From positions 62,001 through 126,000 of the forward strand of contig DATHMH010000034.1 of assembly GCA_035487295.1 (NCBI GenBank): a stretch of 64,000 bases of DNA, written 5' to 3'. Source of the stretch: QIAW01 sp035487295. Its GTDB lineage: Bacteria > Acidobacteriota > Terriglobia > Terriglobales > Acidobacteriaceae. The stretch's first letter is position 1; each line of letters opens with the position of its first letter. This document shows positions 53,171 to 62,779 of the stretch, in pieces. A program made the translations under genes and the position numbers. Below the pieces are notes generated by a model, which made no database searches, had not been told where the DNA came from, and saw only the letters and a list, made by a program, of their open reading frames with translations.

Positions 53171-55462
53171 ATGCCATCGCGTTCCCTCGCCTATCGTTCC
53201 GGTTTTGCAATCTTGTCGGTTATGCTTGCTTTGACTTCATCAGTTCTTGCCCAGGTAGAAGTCGCAAAACTGCGCCCGAATTTGGTGTGGCAGCGCGCCT
53301 CGCCCGCAACCGGCGCAACCGACGGGCCAGTTCTGTATCAGCTCCTGCTCAGCGGCGCCGGAACGCCGGGCACCATCGCAAAGTTCGACACCAATCCCCG
53401 CCATCTCATCAATTCACACATTACAGACGTCGGTGGCATTGTGGCCATTGGCGGCATGAGCGTGGACAGCGGCACGGGAATTATCAGCTTCGCCGGCGGA
53501 CAGACTTTTCCCGGAACGGGAACAAGCACCATCACCAGCATAACGGCAGGAACAGGCCTCTCAGGCGGAGGCAACAGCGGGAATGTGACATTGAGCAATG
53601 CCGGAGTCCTGGGAATCGCCGCGGCCGATAGCAGCGTTACCGTAGGCGGAACCGCCGCCAATCCTACGCTGGCGGTGAACTCTACAACCAGCGATGCGCG
53701 CTACGTGCTCAAAGCCGGCGATACCATGACCGGCGCTCTCAATCTGCCGGCAAACGGCTTGGTGGCCGGCGGCAGCCAGCTTGTTCTTTCCGGTGGGAAG
53801 GTGGGTATTGGCACTGGTGTCCCAAACGCGCAGTTACAGGTGACAGGTCCAGGCGGCGGATCCGCCATAGGATCCGGCAGTCTCGGTGGGCCTGGTGACG
53901 CGGGATTGAATGCCGTGGGCGGATCCGGCGGACAAACAATTGGCAGCGGCTCTATTGGAGGCACAGGAGGCAGTCCCAGCATTGCGGGTGGCGCCGGAGG
54001 ACCGGTAATTGGCAGCGGCGCTGTTGGAGGCACAGGAGGCAGTTCCAGCATCGTGGGTGGCGCCGGTGGAACGGCAATTGGCGCCGGCTCAGCCAACGGC
54101 AACGGAGGAAGCGTGTTCATCGAGCCCGGCTCGGGCGCCGCATTTGGCAATGTGCTCATCGCCGATGTTGGCGGTAATGTTGGCGTTGGAACTGCATCTC
54201 CTGGGCAAAAGCTTGATGTTGCCGGAAATATTAACGCCAGTGGCAGCGTGAGCGCAGCATCGTTTACAGGCAGCGGTACAGCATTGGGCGGCATAGTGCT
54301 GGCAACCGATGCACGGCTCTCAGACGCTCGTGCACCTCTGGCGGGCAGCAGCTTCTACATTCAAAATCAAAACGCCAGCCCTCAAACCGCCAATATGAGC
54401 ATCACCGGTAACGCGGTCGTGGGCGGCACGGCAACTGTTAACACAAGCGTATTGACCCCGCAATTGTCGGCAAACGGAACAGGTTCGGCATTGACTGTGA
54501 ATGCAACCAGTGGAGCGGGAAATGGCGGGGTCCTCAGCCTTTCTGCCGGGGATGCAGGCACAAGCAACGGAGGCGCGGGCGGAGATCTCAACATCAAAGC
54601 CGGCAATGCTGCCGTAGTGGGAGGAGCCGGCTACAGCGGCCTGGGTCCTGCGGGCAAGGTCAATATTACTTCCGGCACCGGCTACAACAGCGTGGGCGGA
54701 GACGTGATCCTGAAATCCGGCACCAACAGCAATTGGAGCCTTTCCTCGGCTGGTACACACTCGAACGTATCGCTGCAAGGCGGCGGACTGCTTGGAGCGG
54801 ACGGCGCCGTCCTCACGGTCGAAGGGGCTGGTAACGGATGCAGTAACAATTGCAACGCTACTTTCGGAGGGAACGTAAGGATCACTGCTGGCGCCGGCTT
54901 CGGTGGCGACCCGGGCGGCAGCATCATCCTTACACCGGGCAGCCCCAGCGGCAACGTGCAAATCGCAGGGAACCTCAGCGTGACCGGCTCACTTTCCAAG
55001 GGCAGCGGCAGCTTCAAGATTGACCACCCTTTGGACCCGGCTAACAAATATCTCTCGCACTCTTTTGTCGAATCGCCTGACATGATGAACGTGTACAACG
55101 GTAATGTTGTCCTCGATGCCAAAGGACAGGCTTGGGTGGAGTTGCCCGATTACTTTGAGGCGCTGAACCAGGACTTCCGCTATCAACTCACCCCTATCGG
55201 CAATCCGGGGCAGCACATTCTGTATATCGCACAAGAAATTGCCCGCAATCGCTTCCAAATCGGGGGAGGAAATCCCGGCGCAAAGGTTTCCTGGCAGGTG
55301 ACCGGCATCCGCCACGATGCCTATGCCAACGCCCACCGCATCCCCGTGGAAGAAGACAAAGGGAACAAACGCGGCACCTATCTGCATCCGGAATTGTTCG
55401 AAAAACAGCAGGAAAATACCGACGCTGGGGCGGAAGTTGCCGGCAATCAGGCTCGACACTAG
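53171..55462 (+). CDS. Tail-fibre-like secreted surface protein
   Basis: The 763-residue product has a signal peptide (FAILSVMLALTSSVLAQ) and a Gly-Ser-rich body with repeats of the type IGSGSxGGTGG.xSI.GGAGG (residues about 240-300), preceded by a tail-fibre-like STTSDARYVLKAGDTMTGALNLPA. The C-terminal 130 residues (FKIDHPLDPANKYLSHSFVESP onwards, with QDFRYQLTPIGNPGQH) form a conserved end domain seen in other bacterial tail-fibre-like surface proteins. It is not accompanied by other phage genes. GGAGG six bases before the ATG sets the start. It is possibly an adhesin or fibre. Confidence 0.75.
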   Translation: MPSRSLAYRSGFAILSVMLALTSSVLAQVEVAKLRPNLVWQRASPATGATDGPVLYQLLLSGAGTPGTIAKFDTNPRHLINSHITDVGGIVAIGGMSVDSGTGIISFAGGQTFPGTGTSTITSITAGTGLSGGGNSGNVTLSNAGVLGIAAADSSVTVGGTAANPTLAVNSTTSDARYVLKAGDTMTGALNLPANGLVAGGSQLVLSGGKVGIGTGVPNAQLQVTGPGGGSAIGSGSLGGPGDAGLNAVGGSGGQTIGSGSIGGTGGSPSIAGGAGGPVIGSGAVGGTGGSSSIVGGAGGTAIGAGSANGNGGSVFIEPGSGAAFGNVLIADVGGNVGVGTASPGQKLDVAGNINASGSVSAASFTGSGTALGGIVLATDARLSDARAPLAGSSFYIQNQNASPQTANMSITGNAVVGGTATVNTSVLTPQLSANGTGSALTVNATSGAGNGGVLSLSAGDAGTSNGGAGGDLNIKAGNAAVVGGAGYSGLGPAGKVNITSGTGYNSVGGDVILKSGTNSNWSLSSAGTHSNVSLQGGGLLGADGAVLTVEGAGNGCSNNCNATFGGNVRITAGAGFGGDPGGSIILTPGSPSGNVQIAGNLSVTGSLSKGSGSFKIDHPLDPANKYLSHSFVESPDMMNVYNGNVVLDAKGQAWVELPDYFEALNQDFRYQLTPIGNPGQHILYIAQEIARNRFQIGGGNPGAKVSWQVTGIRHDAYANAHRIPVEEDKGNKRGTYLHPELFEKQQENTDAGAEVAGNQARH

Positions 55463-55556
55463 ATGTGTTTCTTCATTGGTGTATCAGGTTCAAAGCAAAA
55501 AGCGTGCCGGGGCAAGGTTTGAAGTCCGCACTTCTTGAGTCCCTTGCCATCTTCTC

Positions 55557-56927
55557 TCACCGGCGACTTTTTGGATCGTCCGTATCCTGATCGCCCTTTC
55601 CCTTGGAAAATACCGGGTTGGCGACTGTTCCGCTGATGCGGAAGGGAAACTCAAGCTTGCCGTCTTTTAATGTGGCGCCCCCGAACAGCCGGGCGACGGT
55701 GTTGGTGAAGAAGCCCTCTTTGGTGGTGATCTCGGCCAGGCCTTGATAGTTCAGCTCGTCCGAGCCTGATACGCTGACACTGCCGGAGCCATCAACATCG
55801 ACTCCATAGCCGTCAATATCGATAACTCGGCTCGAAATCCGCTGACTGTCCAACTCCAGGTCGGTAGAGATCAGGGAAAACGACGAAGGATCATCTTTGG
55901 CCGGCCCGAGGTCGTTGAAGTGCGCCAGCTTCATCAAATTCGCGTTGAGCTTGAGACTTGGCACCTGGCCGTCGCGCACCGTCACTCGTCCGCTTCCGTG
56001 GATCCCCGCCAGCGGACGGAGCGAGTGCTCGATTGTTCCCGCTAACTTCAGGTCTCCTTCCATTTTCCCGGTCATCATTCCCTTTCCGTTGGGGAAGGCG
56101 TCAAGAAGATGGGCCACATTCATTCCGCTCCATCTCGCATCGGTCTTAAAAGTTGTGTTCTTTCCCGACAGGTCGAAAGAAAGGTCGCCGGTGGCGCTTC
56201 CCCCATAGACTTCTGCTTTGATGTCCGTAAAAACAACGTGCCTTGCCTGTAAACGCAATTTGGAATCCAGATTTTTTGCCTCCACGGACCCAAAGCGCAG
56301 AAGGTCCGCCTTCAGGCTGCCCTGGGCAACAATGGAAGAACTTGAATGAATGAACGCGTCGAAGTCTACCTGTTCCAGCGTCGCTGCCACGTTGCGGGCC
56401 TCAAGAACCACAGGTCCAGGCCGGTCCGATGGGTCAATTAGACTCGAAGCAAACAATTGGCCGCCGGTAATTTCCACCTGGGAGATGACTCCAAGCGCCA
56501 AAATGGGCGCCTGTTTTTGAGCGGCCTCAACCGGCGGGTTCTCAAAATTCCACAATCCGTCCGGGTCTGAGATCACATTGATGATCGGATCGTGCAACAC
56601 CACTGACTTGATTACAATCTGCCGGTGCAGCAGCGCCCAAGCATCAAGCGAGGCGTCGATGCTTGCAGCTTTAACGAAATAGCCGGAGGGGAAAGGCCTG
56701 GGATTTCTACAGCCAAAGTCGTCAATGCGGATGGAGAGCGGAATCCAGTTGACTCCGATATGTCCAATCTCGATCTGCTTCCCGGTTTTTTCCTCCAGAA
56801 AGGAAATAACCTGCGGGCGGTAGCGGTCCGGGTCGGCCAGAACCGATCGAAGCAGCAATGCCGCAACAATCGCAGCGGCAACTATCGTTGCCACAACGAC
56901 GATAACGATCTTCCGGCGGACGGACAT
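55557..56927 (-). CDS. AsmA-family envelope protein
   Basis: The 456-residue product has one N-terminal helix (IVIVVVATIVAAAIVAALLL) and then the AsmA beta-groove pattern: VISFLEEKTGKQIEIGHIGVNW, IDDFGCRNPRPFPSGYFVKAASIDASL, and the late SGRVTVRDGQVPSLKLNANLMKLA with GLAEITTKEGFFTNTVARLFGG. AsmA-like proteins bridge the periplasm and are linked to phospholipid transport between membranes; that function is inferred from the family. The start MSVRRK was chosen because upstream residues lack protein character. It is divergent from the methyltransferase gene. Confidence 0.82.
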   Translation of the reverse strand: MSVRRKIVIVVVATIVAAAIVAALLLRSVLADPDRYRPQVISFLEEKTGKQIEIGHIGVNWIPLSIRIDDFGCRNPRPFPSGYFVKAASIDASLDAWALLHRQIVIKSVVLHDPIINVISDPDGLWNFENPPVEAAQKQAPILALGVISQVEITGGQLFASSLIDPSDRPGPVVLEARNVAATLEQVDFDAFIHSSSSIVAQGSLKADLLRFGSVEAKNLDSKLRLQARHVVFTDIKAEVYGGSATGDLSFDLSGKNTTFKTDARWSGMNVAHLLDAFPNGKGMMTGKMEGDLKLAGTIEHSLRPLAGIHGSGRVTVRDGQVPSLKLNANLMKLAHFNDLGPAKDDPSSFSLISTDLELDSQRISSRVIDIDGYGVDVDGSGSVSVSGSDELNYQGLAEITTKEGFFTNTVARLFGGATLKDGKLEFPFRISGTVANPVFSKGKGDQDTDDPKSRR

Positions 56928-57078
56928 AACAATCGGCAAGCAACAGGCTTCTGCTGGTATTTTACAGGCTACCGTGAACATCGACAGACGGCACAATGGA
57001 AAACTGCCGGTCTATGTTTGACCTTCCCACCCGCCACGCGTTAAATTTCGGAAATATTTGCTGCCCCGGGCCTTTATT

Positions 57079-57804
57079 ATGACAAAAATTTACGATGAGC
57101 TGTCTGAGTGGTGGCCGCTGATGTCTGCTCCAGCGGAATATGCTGAGGAAGCCGGATTCTTTTCTGGCCTGCTCAAACAAACGGTCCGGCCTCCGCTGAA
57201 GCAGGTTTTAGAACTGGGGAGCGGCGGCGGTAACAATGCAAGTTATCTCAAGAAAGACTTTTCCATGACCTTGGTGGATCTTTCACCCGGCCTGCTGAAG
57301 GTCAGCGAAAAACTGAATCCGGAATGTGAGCACTTGTTGGGCGACATGCGAAGCATACGCTTAGGGCGTCAATTTGACGCCGTTTTCGTGCATGATGCGG
57401 TCATGTACATGTGTACCGCCGATGATCTGCGCGGCGCCATGCTCACGGCGTTTATTCACTGCCGGCCTGGAGGAGCGGCTTTGTTTGTCCCCGACTGTGT
57501 TCGCGAGACATTTTCTCCCACCACCGACCATGGCGGCAACGATGCAGCAGGCCGCGCCCTGCGTTATCTGGAATGGGCCTATGATCCCGATCCGGGTGAT
57601 TCGCAGTACATCGTAGATTATGTCTATGCAATGCGCGGCGAAGATGGCTCCGTCAAGATCGAATATGACAGGCACATCAACGGAATATTTCCAAGGGAGA
57701 GCTGGCTGCAATTGCTGCGCGAAGTTGGGTTCCACCCGCAAATACTCAAAGACAACTACGATCGAGAGTTGTTCCTGGCTGCCAAGCCGGCAAATGCCCG
57801 ATGA
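57079..57804 (+). CDS. Class I SAM-dependent methyltransferase
   Basis: The 241-residue product has SAM-binding motif I VLELGSGGGNNASYL (about 42-56), motif II acid in MTLVDLSPGLL and motif III-IV FDAVFVHDAVMYM. The following GGAALFVPDCVRETF and IVDYVYAMRGEDGSVKIEY match small-molecule methyltransferases of the UbiE/MT11-25 type. The substrate is unknown. The start MTKIYDEL is usual for this group. It is a lone gene. Confidence 0.85.
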   Translation: MTKIYDELSEWWPLMSAPAEYAEEAGFFSGLLKQTVRPPLKQVLELGSGGGNNASYLKKDFSMTLVDLSPGLLKVSEKLNPECEHLLGDMRSIRLGRQFDAVFVHDAVMYMCTADDLRGAMLTAFIHCRPGGAALFVPDCVRETFSPTTDHGGNDAAGRALRYLEWAYDPDPGDSQYIVDYVYAMRGEDGSVKIEYDRHINGIFPRESWLQLLREVGFHPQILKDNYDRELFLAAKPANAR

Positions 57805-57855
57805 TTCCAAGACCTATGCGTCATGGCATGGCTTTCACGCCGTGAGAAGACGAAA

Positions 57856-57881
57856 GGGCCCAAACCGAAAAGCCTGGGCCC
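57856..57881. terminator. Bidirectional terminator hairpin
   Basis: GGGCCCA (57856-57862) and TGGGCCC (57875-57881) across a 12-nt loop, with ATTATTTTT at 57892-57900. It lies between the convergent methyltransferase and ferritin-like genes. Confidence 0.7.
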
Positions 57882-57908
57882 ATGTGTGCAGATTATTTTT
57901 CCAGCCGC

Positions 57909-59117
57909 TTAGGACTGCCGCTGGGCTTCATCGGCCTCTTCGGCCAGACGGAACAATTTTTGCACCAGCTCCGGATTATTGAAGGGCTTTTGGCCGATGA
58001 AAAGCCCGTCGTCTACGAAGCTTTTTATAGTGGCTACCGCGCCACCATTTTTTGTTGATGTCGGGCGGACTATGGAGACCGGCCCGAGCTTGGGGTTGAG
58101 GAAGTGAGTCGGCTCCGGCATGATCAGGTTCGACTGCAATGTATCTCCGTTGAGAGACTCCGGATCGGTCTCGCCCTGGCCCTGTGTCAGATCTGCGAAT
58201 GTCACAGTTGCGCCCGTTGATCCGGGAAAGCCCTTGTCCACGTCCGTTAATGGCAGCGCATTCCCTGCTTTGTCTTGCCAGGTCTGGAAGTGCATGGTCT
58301 CGCTGGGGCCGATGCTCAACAACACCCGCAGCACTTCCAGGCTGGTCACCTTCTGGGCCAGCGTGAGATACAGGCTGGTGCCGCCTTGCTCAATAAACAC
58401 GAAGTGAAACCCCGCGGTGAACGCGATCGCCTGCAGGTGCGTGGATATGCTTCCTGGAAGATTGTCGCTGATCGAGCTGTGGTCCGTATCGCTGTCAGTC
58501 CGGGGAATGGCGGTGTGTCGGCCCACATTCAGGCTGGGGACCGCCTGTACAAATGGTGCGCGCGGATCGAAGTCGGGGTTGGTGATGCTGCGGTAGCGGG
58601 ACCAGAAGCTGGTATCGATGGTAAGTTCCATGAGATTGGTGAGCCGCGGTTTTCCGGTCGATCCGGTAGCCGTGCTTCCCGGAATCATGGCGAAAGGGCT
58701 GAGGTCAACCGCATCGGCGCCCTTTGATTCCAGGTAATTCTTCAGAAAACGCGCATGGCTGATTTCATCGTCGGTATTATCGTGTATATATTGCGGCATG
58801 TCGCCATCGAGAATTGTAAGGGCTGCTGTGTAGAGTGGATTCCCACCGTTGACTCCTGAGACTTCGTTGTCCTGAGTGCCGCCCAGCTCCGAATACTGCT
58901 GCCACAGATCGACTTCAATCTGCTCCACAACATTGAGGAACCGCAGGATAGCGATGTCTCCCTTGGTAATGGGCGAACGGTCGTCATCGCCCTGAAAAGC
59001 CCGTAATTCGCCGGGCAGCAACGCCGCGCCAATGGCCGCCGCGCCCGCGGCTACCATTCCGTTTTGCAAAAACTTACGCCGATTTGATTGATTGACTGTG
59101 CTTCCAGCTTTCTTCAT
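57909..59117 (-). CDS. Tat-exported ferritin-like domain protein
   Basis: The 402-residue product has a twin-arginine signal (SNRRKFLQNGMVAAGAAAIG...) and a ferritin-like (Ferritin_2) domain. Metal-site candidates are E in LNVVEQIEVDLWQ, ExxH in DEISHARF, and late E/H in GPSETMHFQTW. The folded state before export suggests metal loading in the cytosol. Such proteins are seen beside the secreted enzymes of many Acidobacteriota; their activity is unproven. GGAG sits eight bases before the ATG at 59115-59117. Confidence 0.78.
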   Translation of the reverse strand: MKKAGSTVNQSNRRKFLQNGMVAAGAAAIGAALLPGELRAFQGDDDRSPITKGDIAILRFLNVVEQIEVDLWQQYSELGGTQDNEVSGVNGGNPLYTAALTILDGDMPQYIHDNTDDEISHARFLKNYLESKGADAVDLSPFAMIPGSTATGSTGKPRLTNLMELTIDTSFWSRYRSITNPDFDPRAPFVQAVPSLNVGRHTAIPRTDSDTDHSSISDNLPGSISTHLQAIAFTAGFHFVFIEQGGTSLYLTLAQKVTSLEVLRVLLSIGPSETMHFQTWQDKAGNALPLTDVDKGFPGSTGATVTFADLTQGQGETDPESLNGDTLQSNLIMPEPTHFLNPKLGPVSIVRPTSTKNGGAVATIKSFVDDGLFIGQKPFNNPELVQKLFRLAEEADEAQRQS

Positions 59118-59488
59118 TGCGTTCTCCTTAGTTCGTATGACAATCCGGTAGGTTGAGCTTCTGTTGACAATGGCGAACCCCGGCAACAAAAGCGTTTTCT
59201 GCTTCCAGATTTTTACTCTAGGCTCACGCCCGAACCCCGGTTGTCACCAAGTTGTCGCTAAAAAGTCAAATCGGTGTTAATTTCCTGTGAATTTCGGCCA
59301 TTCGTGAGTGCGCCCTGAAGGTCGGCGTACACGCCTTTGGCTATGTCGCACCTACGACACAAGCGGCCGCCGATGATTTTTCCAAGGCTACCCCCGCGCC
59401 GTATCACTGTCGCGAAGGAACGCGGATGGCCGGCTCGTTAAACGAGACAGGCGAATCTGTCTGCAGAATTTATTCTTTATTCGAAGGG
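59118..59488. other. Gene-free stretch with a possible gene remnant
   Basis: Separates the ferritin-like gene from the propeller gene; should hold the ferritin promoter. The only protein-like part is the fragment at 59311-59430. Confidence 0.4.
59311..59430 (+). pseudogene. Possible remnant of a luciferase-like monooxygenase
   Basis: The plus-strand frame reads ALKVGVHAFGYVAPTTQAAADDF, resembling the conserved late segment of LLM-class flavin-dependent monooxygenases (VGxHxxGFVAxTxxEAxxxF). Stop codons and missing flanks leave about 40 codons. It could be chance; the match is to a memory of the family, not a search. Confidence 0.3.
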
Positions 59489-62400
59489 CTATTGGTGGGA
59501 GGAATCAACTTTAAGATCGAGCGTCTTAAGTTTGGCTTCGCTCAATTGACGGTTCAGCGCCGGGATATCTGCTGCTTTGACAGCCTCCCAGCTTTTCATC
59601 AGGGGATCGAAATCGCTTGCTGTCTTCCGGGTTGCCGTGACCAGCGCGGCGGTCGGTGCTGCATCGGCGCCATTGACCAGCCCATACAGGGTCGCGACAT
59701 CATCGTTGACGCTGCCCCATGCCGGCGGCGGTACGGCGCCTGACAGCGGCTTCTCAGGCCCATCGGTGAGTTGTTGCAGCTTGGTGTCGAGCTGAGCGAT
59801 TGCCTCTTTAAGGTTTACCGGCGCTTGCATGGAAAGGGCCTTGAGCTGGGCGCGCAACGACTTCACCAGCAAGACCGCCTCTGAGCTTGCAGACAGCATG
59901 GACGAAAGCTCGGTCGCCAGTTGGAACTGCTGCTGGAGCTCGCCGGCTGTGATATGGACTCGTGGATCCATCTTGACCGTCAAAGGCGCAGTCATAACCT
60001 TGCCATCCACCGTGAGCCGGACCGTGTATTGCCCCGGTACCGCGGTCGGCCCCAGCGGAAATCGCGGAGTGTCGTGCGGAGTTGCTGAGATGGGATACTC
60101 GTGTTCGGTTGCAAGCGGCGGAGGATAGTTCAAATCCCAGACCCAGCGATGCATTCCTTCCGCGCCCGACAGAGCAACATAGGGCCGCAGCCAATAGGCC
60201 GGGATCATCTCTTTTTCCAGTTCGGCCGCGGTTCTCTCCGGAGCATCGTCGCTGGAATGCCGCCTCACCAGCTTTCCATTGGCATCGAAGATCTCAAGCA
60301 GCACCGGCCCTGAAGCCGTTTTTGCCAGGTAATAATCTATGATCGCGCCAGTGGGCGGATTTTCGCCCATGGGTTCATCCGGCGGCAACGGCGTATCAGT
60401 ATTGGTATTTCTTCGCACTCGAATCGCAGGTGCAGGCTGGAACAGACGCACGGAAGACGAAGAGGCATCGTTCATTTGACGCAGCGACGCGATATTGTCT
60501 AATACCCAAAAAGAACGGCCATGTGTAGCCACGATCAGGTCATTCTCGTGGATCCACAAGTCCCGCATGGCGGTGTGCGGCAAATTCAACTGCAATGGCT
60601 GCCAATGATCGCCATCGTCGAATGAGATCCAAACGCTGGTCTCGGTTCCGGCAAACAACAATCCTTTACGCGCGGGGTCTTCCCTTACCGTGTCAACCGG
60701 AGCATTTTCCGGCAGCCCGGATGTAATCAGTTGCCAGTTCTTTCCGCCGTCGTGCGTCCGGTAAATATAAGGATGAAGATCGTCGATCCTGAAACGGCTT
60801 ACGGAAACGTAGGCGGTCACGTCATCGAAATGCGACGCCGAAATCTGCGTGACCTTGCTCCAGGGGACCACATCTTTTGGAGTGATATCTTGCCAGCTCT
60901 TGCCGCTATCGCGTGTCGACCAGACCATGCCGTCATCCGTTCCGGCCCAGATGGTGTTGAGCGTTCTGAAAGATGGAGCGAGCGAATAGATTGCGCCTCG
61001 TTTTTTTGCCGCATCCGCATCTTTTGCGGTAAGCGCACCCAGGCTGGCTGGAATTCCCGGCGCCTCTCGGCTGAGATCAGGACTGATGGTCTGCCAGTTT
61101 GTGCCGCCATCGGTTGTTTTAAAGAGGAAGTTGGCCGCGTAATACAGCACATGAGGGTCTACGGGAGAGAACGCGATCGGCTCCGTTCGTTCCGCGCGAT
61201 ATAGAGTGCTCCGCAGAGGGATCGGAGTAATGTTCTGCACCTCGCCCGTGCTCCACGACATTCTGGAGACCTCATTCCTGCCGGCTCCGTAAATGGTGTC
61301 TGGGTTCAGCGGATCGGGGGCTGCATATCCGTACTCGATCACACCCGCCGCATGCCAATCGCGGAAGGTGATGCTGCCATCATTGCCCCGGCTGGAAATG
61401 CACACCGATCCGCTCTCCTGCTGGCCGCCGCAAATGCGGTAAGGGTAAGTATTGGTTACCGCCACGTGGTACATCTGCGCAGTCGGTTGGTTGTACCATG
61501 AGCTCCAGGTTTCTCCGCCATTCACGGTTACGATGGCGCCTTGATCGCTCACCAGCAAAATAATCCTGGAATCGTTGGGGTTGATCCAGAGATTCTGATA
61601 ATCATCCCCGCCGGGCGCTCCGCGGATGCTCGTCCATGTCTTGCCGCCATCGTTCGAACGCACGGTCACGATGCTGGTGCTGTAGACGACATCCGGGTTC
61701 TTCGGATCCACCTTGACCATCGACAGGTCGCCCCCACCAATCTTCATCGCCGGGCGCTCATCGCCGGTTGCGTTGTGCCAGCTTTCGCCGCCATCGTCAG
61801 AGCGGTAAAATCCAAGCCCTTTGCCGGAGCCATATTGGCTCTTCTGCGTCGTCGAAAAGACGGCGTACAAACGGCTGGGCTGGCTGGGAGCAATAGCGAT
61901 ATGGATTTGAACCAGGTTTTCGGGCAAGCCATTGGTCAACTGCCGCCAGGTATTGCCTCCGTCGGTCGATTTGAACAGGCCGCCACCCGGGCCGCTGTAG
62001 TCGTTGCCGTCTTCCCAGGGCCCTTGGCGTCCCTGCCACAATGACGCATAGACGACCTGCGGATTCGCCGGGTCAATCTGCACATCGGCGCCGCCGGTGT
62101 TTTCATCTTTGTAGAGCACCTTCTTCCACGATGCGCCGCCATCTTCCGACAGAAAAACTCCGCGCTCGGCACTCGCGCCATAAGGATGCCCCAGCACCGC
62201 CGCAAACAAACGGTCGGGATTTTGCGGATCCACGGCCAGCGCCGGGATTTGTTGCCCGTCGCGAAGGCCGAGATGTCTCCAGGTCTTGCCGGCATCTGCC
62301 GATCGGTAGATGCCATCGCCGACGGAAAGGTCGGGCCGTTGCAGGCCCTCTCCGCTGCCTGCATAAATGATGTTCGGGTCTGAGGGAGCGACCACGATAT

Positions 62401-62686
62401 CCCCGATTGATTGCGTCGGCTCGCCGTCAAAGATCGGCATCCACGTACGCCCGTAATCGGTAGACTTCCAGACCCCGCCGTTGACGGCGCCAATGTAGAA
62501 GACATTGGGCTGGGAAGGCACGCCGGCCGCGGCCCGCGTGCGTCCGCCGCGAAAAGGGCCGACCATGCGCCAGCGCATTTCGTGGAACATTGTTTCCGAG
62601 TATTGCTGGGCACGCGCCGGCGCTGAACACAACAGGGCTGTGGCAAAAACGAAGGCAGCTTTGACAAAACCAGAGAATCGCATCAT
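59489..62686 (-). CDS. Secreted sortilin/BNR-type Asp-box propeller protein
   Basis: The 1,065-residue product has a signal peptide (ALLCSAPARAQ) and about ten Asp-box repeats of SxDxGxTW type: STDYGRTW, SADAGKTW, SEDGGASW, STDGGNTW, SDDGGESW, SNDGGKTW, VNGGETW, TTDGGTNW, RDSGKSW, THDGGKNW. It is therefore a ten-bladed VPS10/sortilin-like double propeller. Asp-boxes are structural and do not show glycosidase activity. The C-terminal part (about 700-1065) contains an Ig-like domain and a helical tail (SSMLSASSEAVLLVKSLRAQLK). ATG-ATG start. The stop is 371 bp before the ferritin-like gene on the same strand. Confidence 0.83.
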   Translation of the reverse strand: MMRFSGFVKAAFVFATALLCSAPARAQQYSETMFHEMRWRMVGPFRGGRTRAAAGVPSQPNVFYIGAVNGGVWKSTDYGRTWMPIFDGEPTQSIGDIVVAPSDPNIIYAGSGEGLQRPDLSVGDGIYRSADAGKTWRHLGLRDGQQIPALAVDPQNPDRLFAAVLGHPYGASAERGVFLSEDGGASWKKVLYKDENTGGADVQIDPANPQVVYASLWQGRQGPWEDGNDYSGPGGGLFKSTDGGNTWRQLTNGLPENLVQIHIAIAPSQPSRLYAVFSTTQKSQYGSGKGLGFYRSDDGGESWHNATGDERPAMKIGGGDLSMVKVDPKNPDVVYSTSIVTVRSNDGGKTWTSIRGAPGGDDYQNLWINPNDSRIILLVSDQGAIVTVNGGETWSSWYNQPTAQMYHVAVTNTYPYRICGGQQESGSVCISSRGNDGSITFRDWHAAGVIEYGYAAPDPLNPDTIYGAGRNEVSRMSWSTGEVQNITPIPLRSTLYRAERTEPIAFSPVDPHVLYYAANFLFKTTDGGTNWQTISPDLSREAPGIPASLGALTAKDADAAKKRGAIYSLAPSFRTLNTIWAGTDDGMVWSTRDSGKSWQDITPKDVVPWSKVTQISASHFDDVTAYVSVSRFRIDDLHPYIYRTHDGGKNWQLITSGLPENAPVDTVREDPARKGLLFAGTETSVWISFDDGDHWQPLQLNLPHTAMRDLWIHENDLIVATHGRSFWVLDNIASLRQMNDASSSSVRLFQPAPAIRVRRNTNTDTPLPPDEPMGENPPTGAIIDYYLAKTASGPVLLEIFDANGKLVRRHSSDDAPERTAAELEKEMIPAYWLRPYVALSGAEGMHRWVWDLNYPPPLATEHEYPISATPHDTPRFPLGPTAVPGQYTVRLTVDGKVMTAPLTVKMDPRVHITAGELQQQFQLATELSSMLSASSEAVLLVKSLRAQLKALSMQAPVNLKEAIAQLDTKLQQLTDGPEKPLSGAVPPPAWGSVNDDVATLYGLVNGADAAPTAALVTATRKTASDFDPLMKSWEAVKAADIPALNRQLSEAKLKTLDLKVDSSHQ

Positions 62687-62779
62687 GGGAAAGCTTTTGA
62701 GAACATCACGGATGCAAAAGAATATATTATCCGAAACTGAAAATCCGGTGTGCAGAGGGCAGTTCTTGCAAATCCAGCC

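Noticed and set aside
53171..55462. A prophage
   Set aside because: Only a fibre-like protein with a Sec signal is present; no integrase, terminase, capsid or lysis gene is near.
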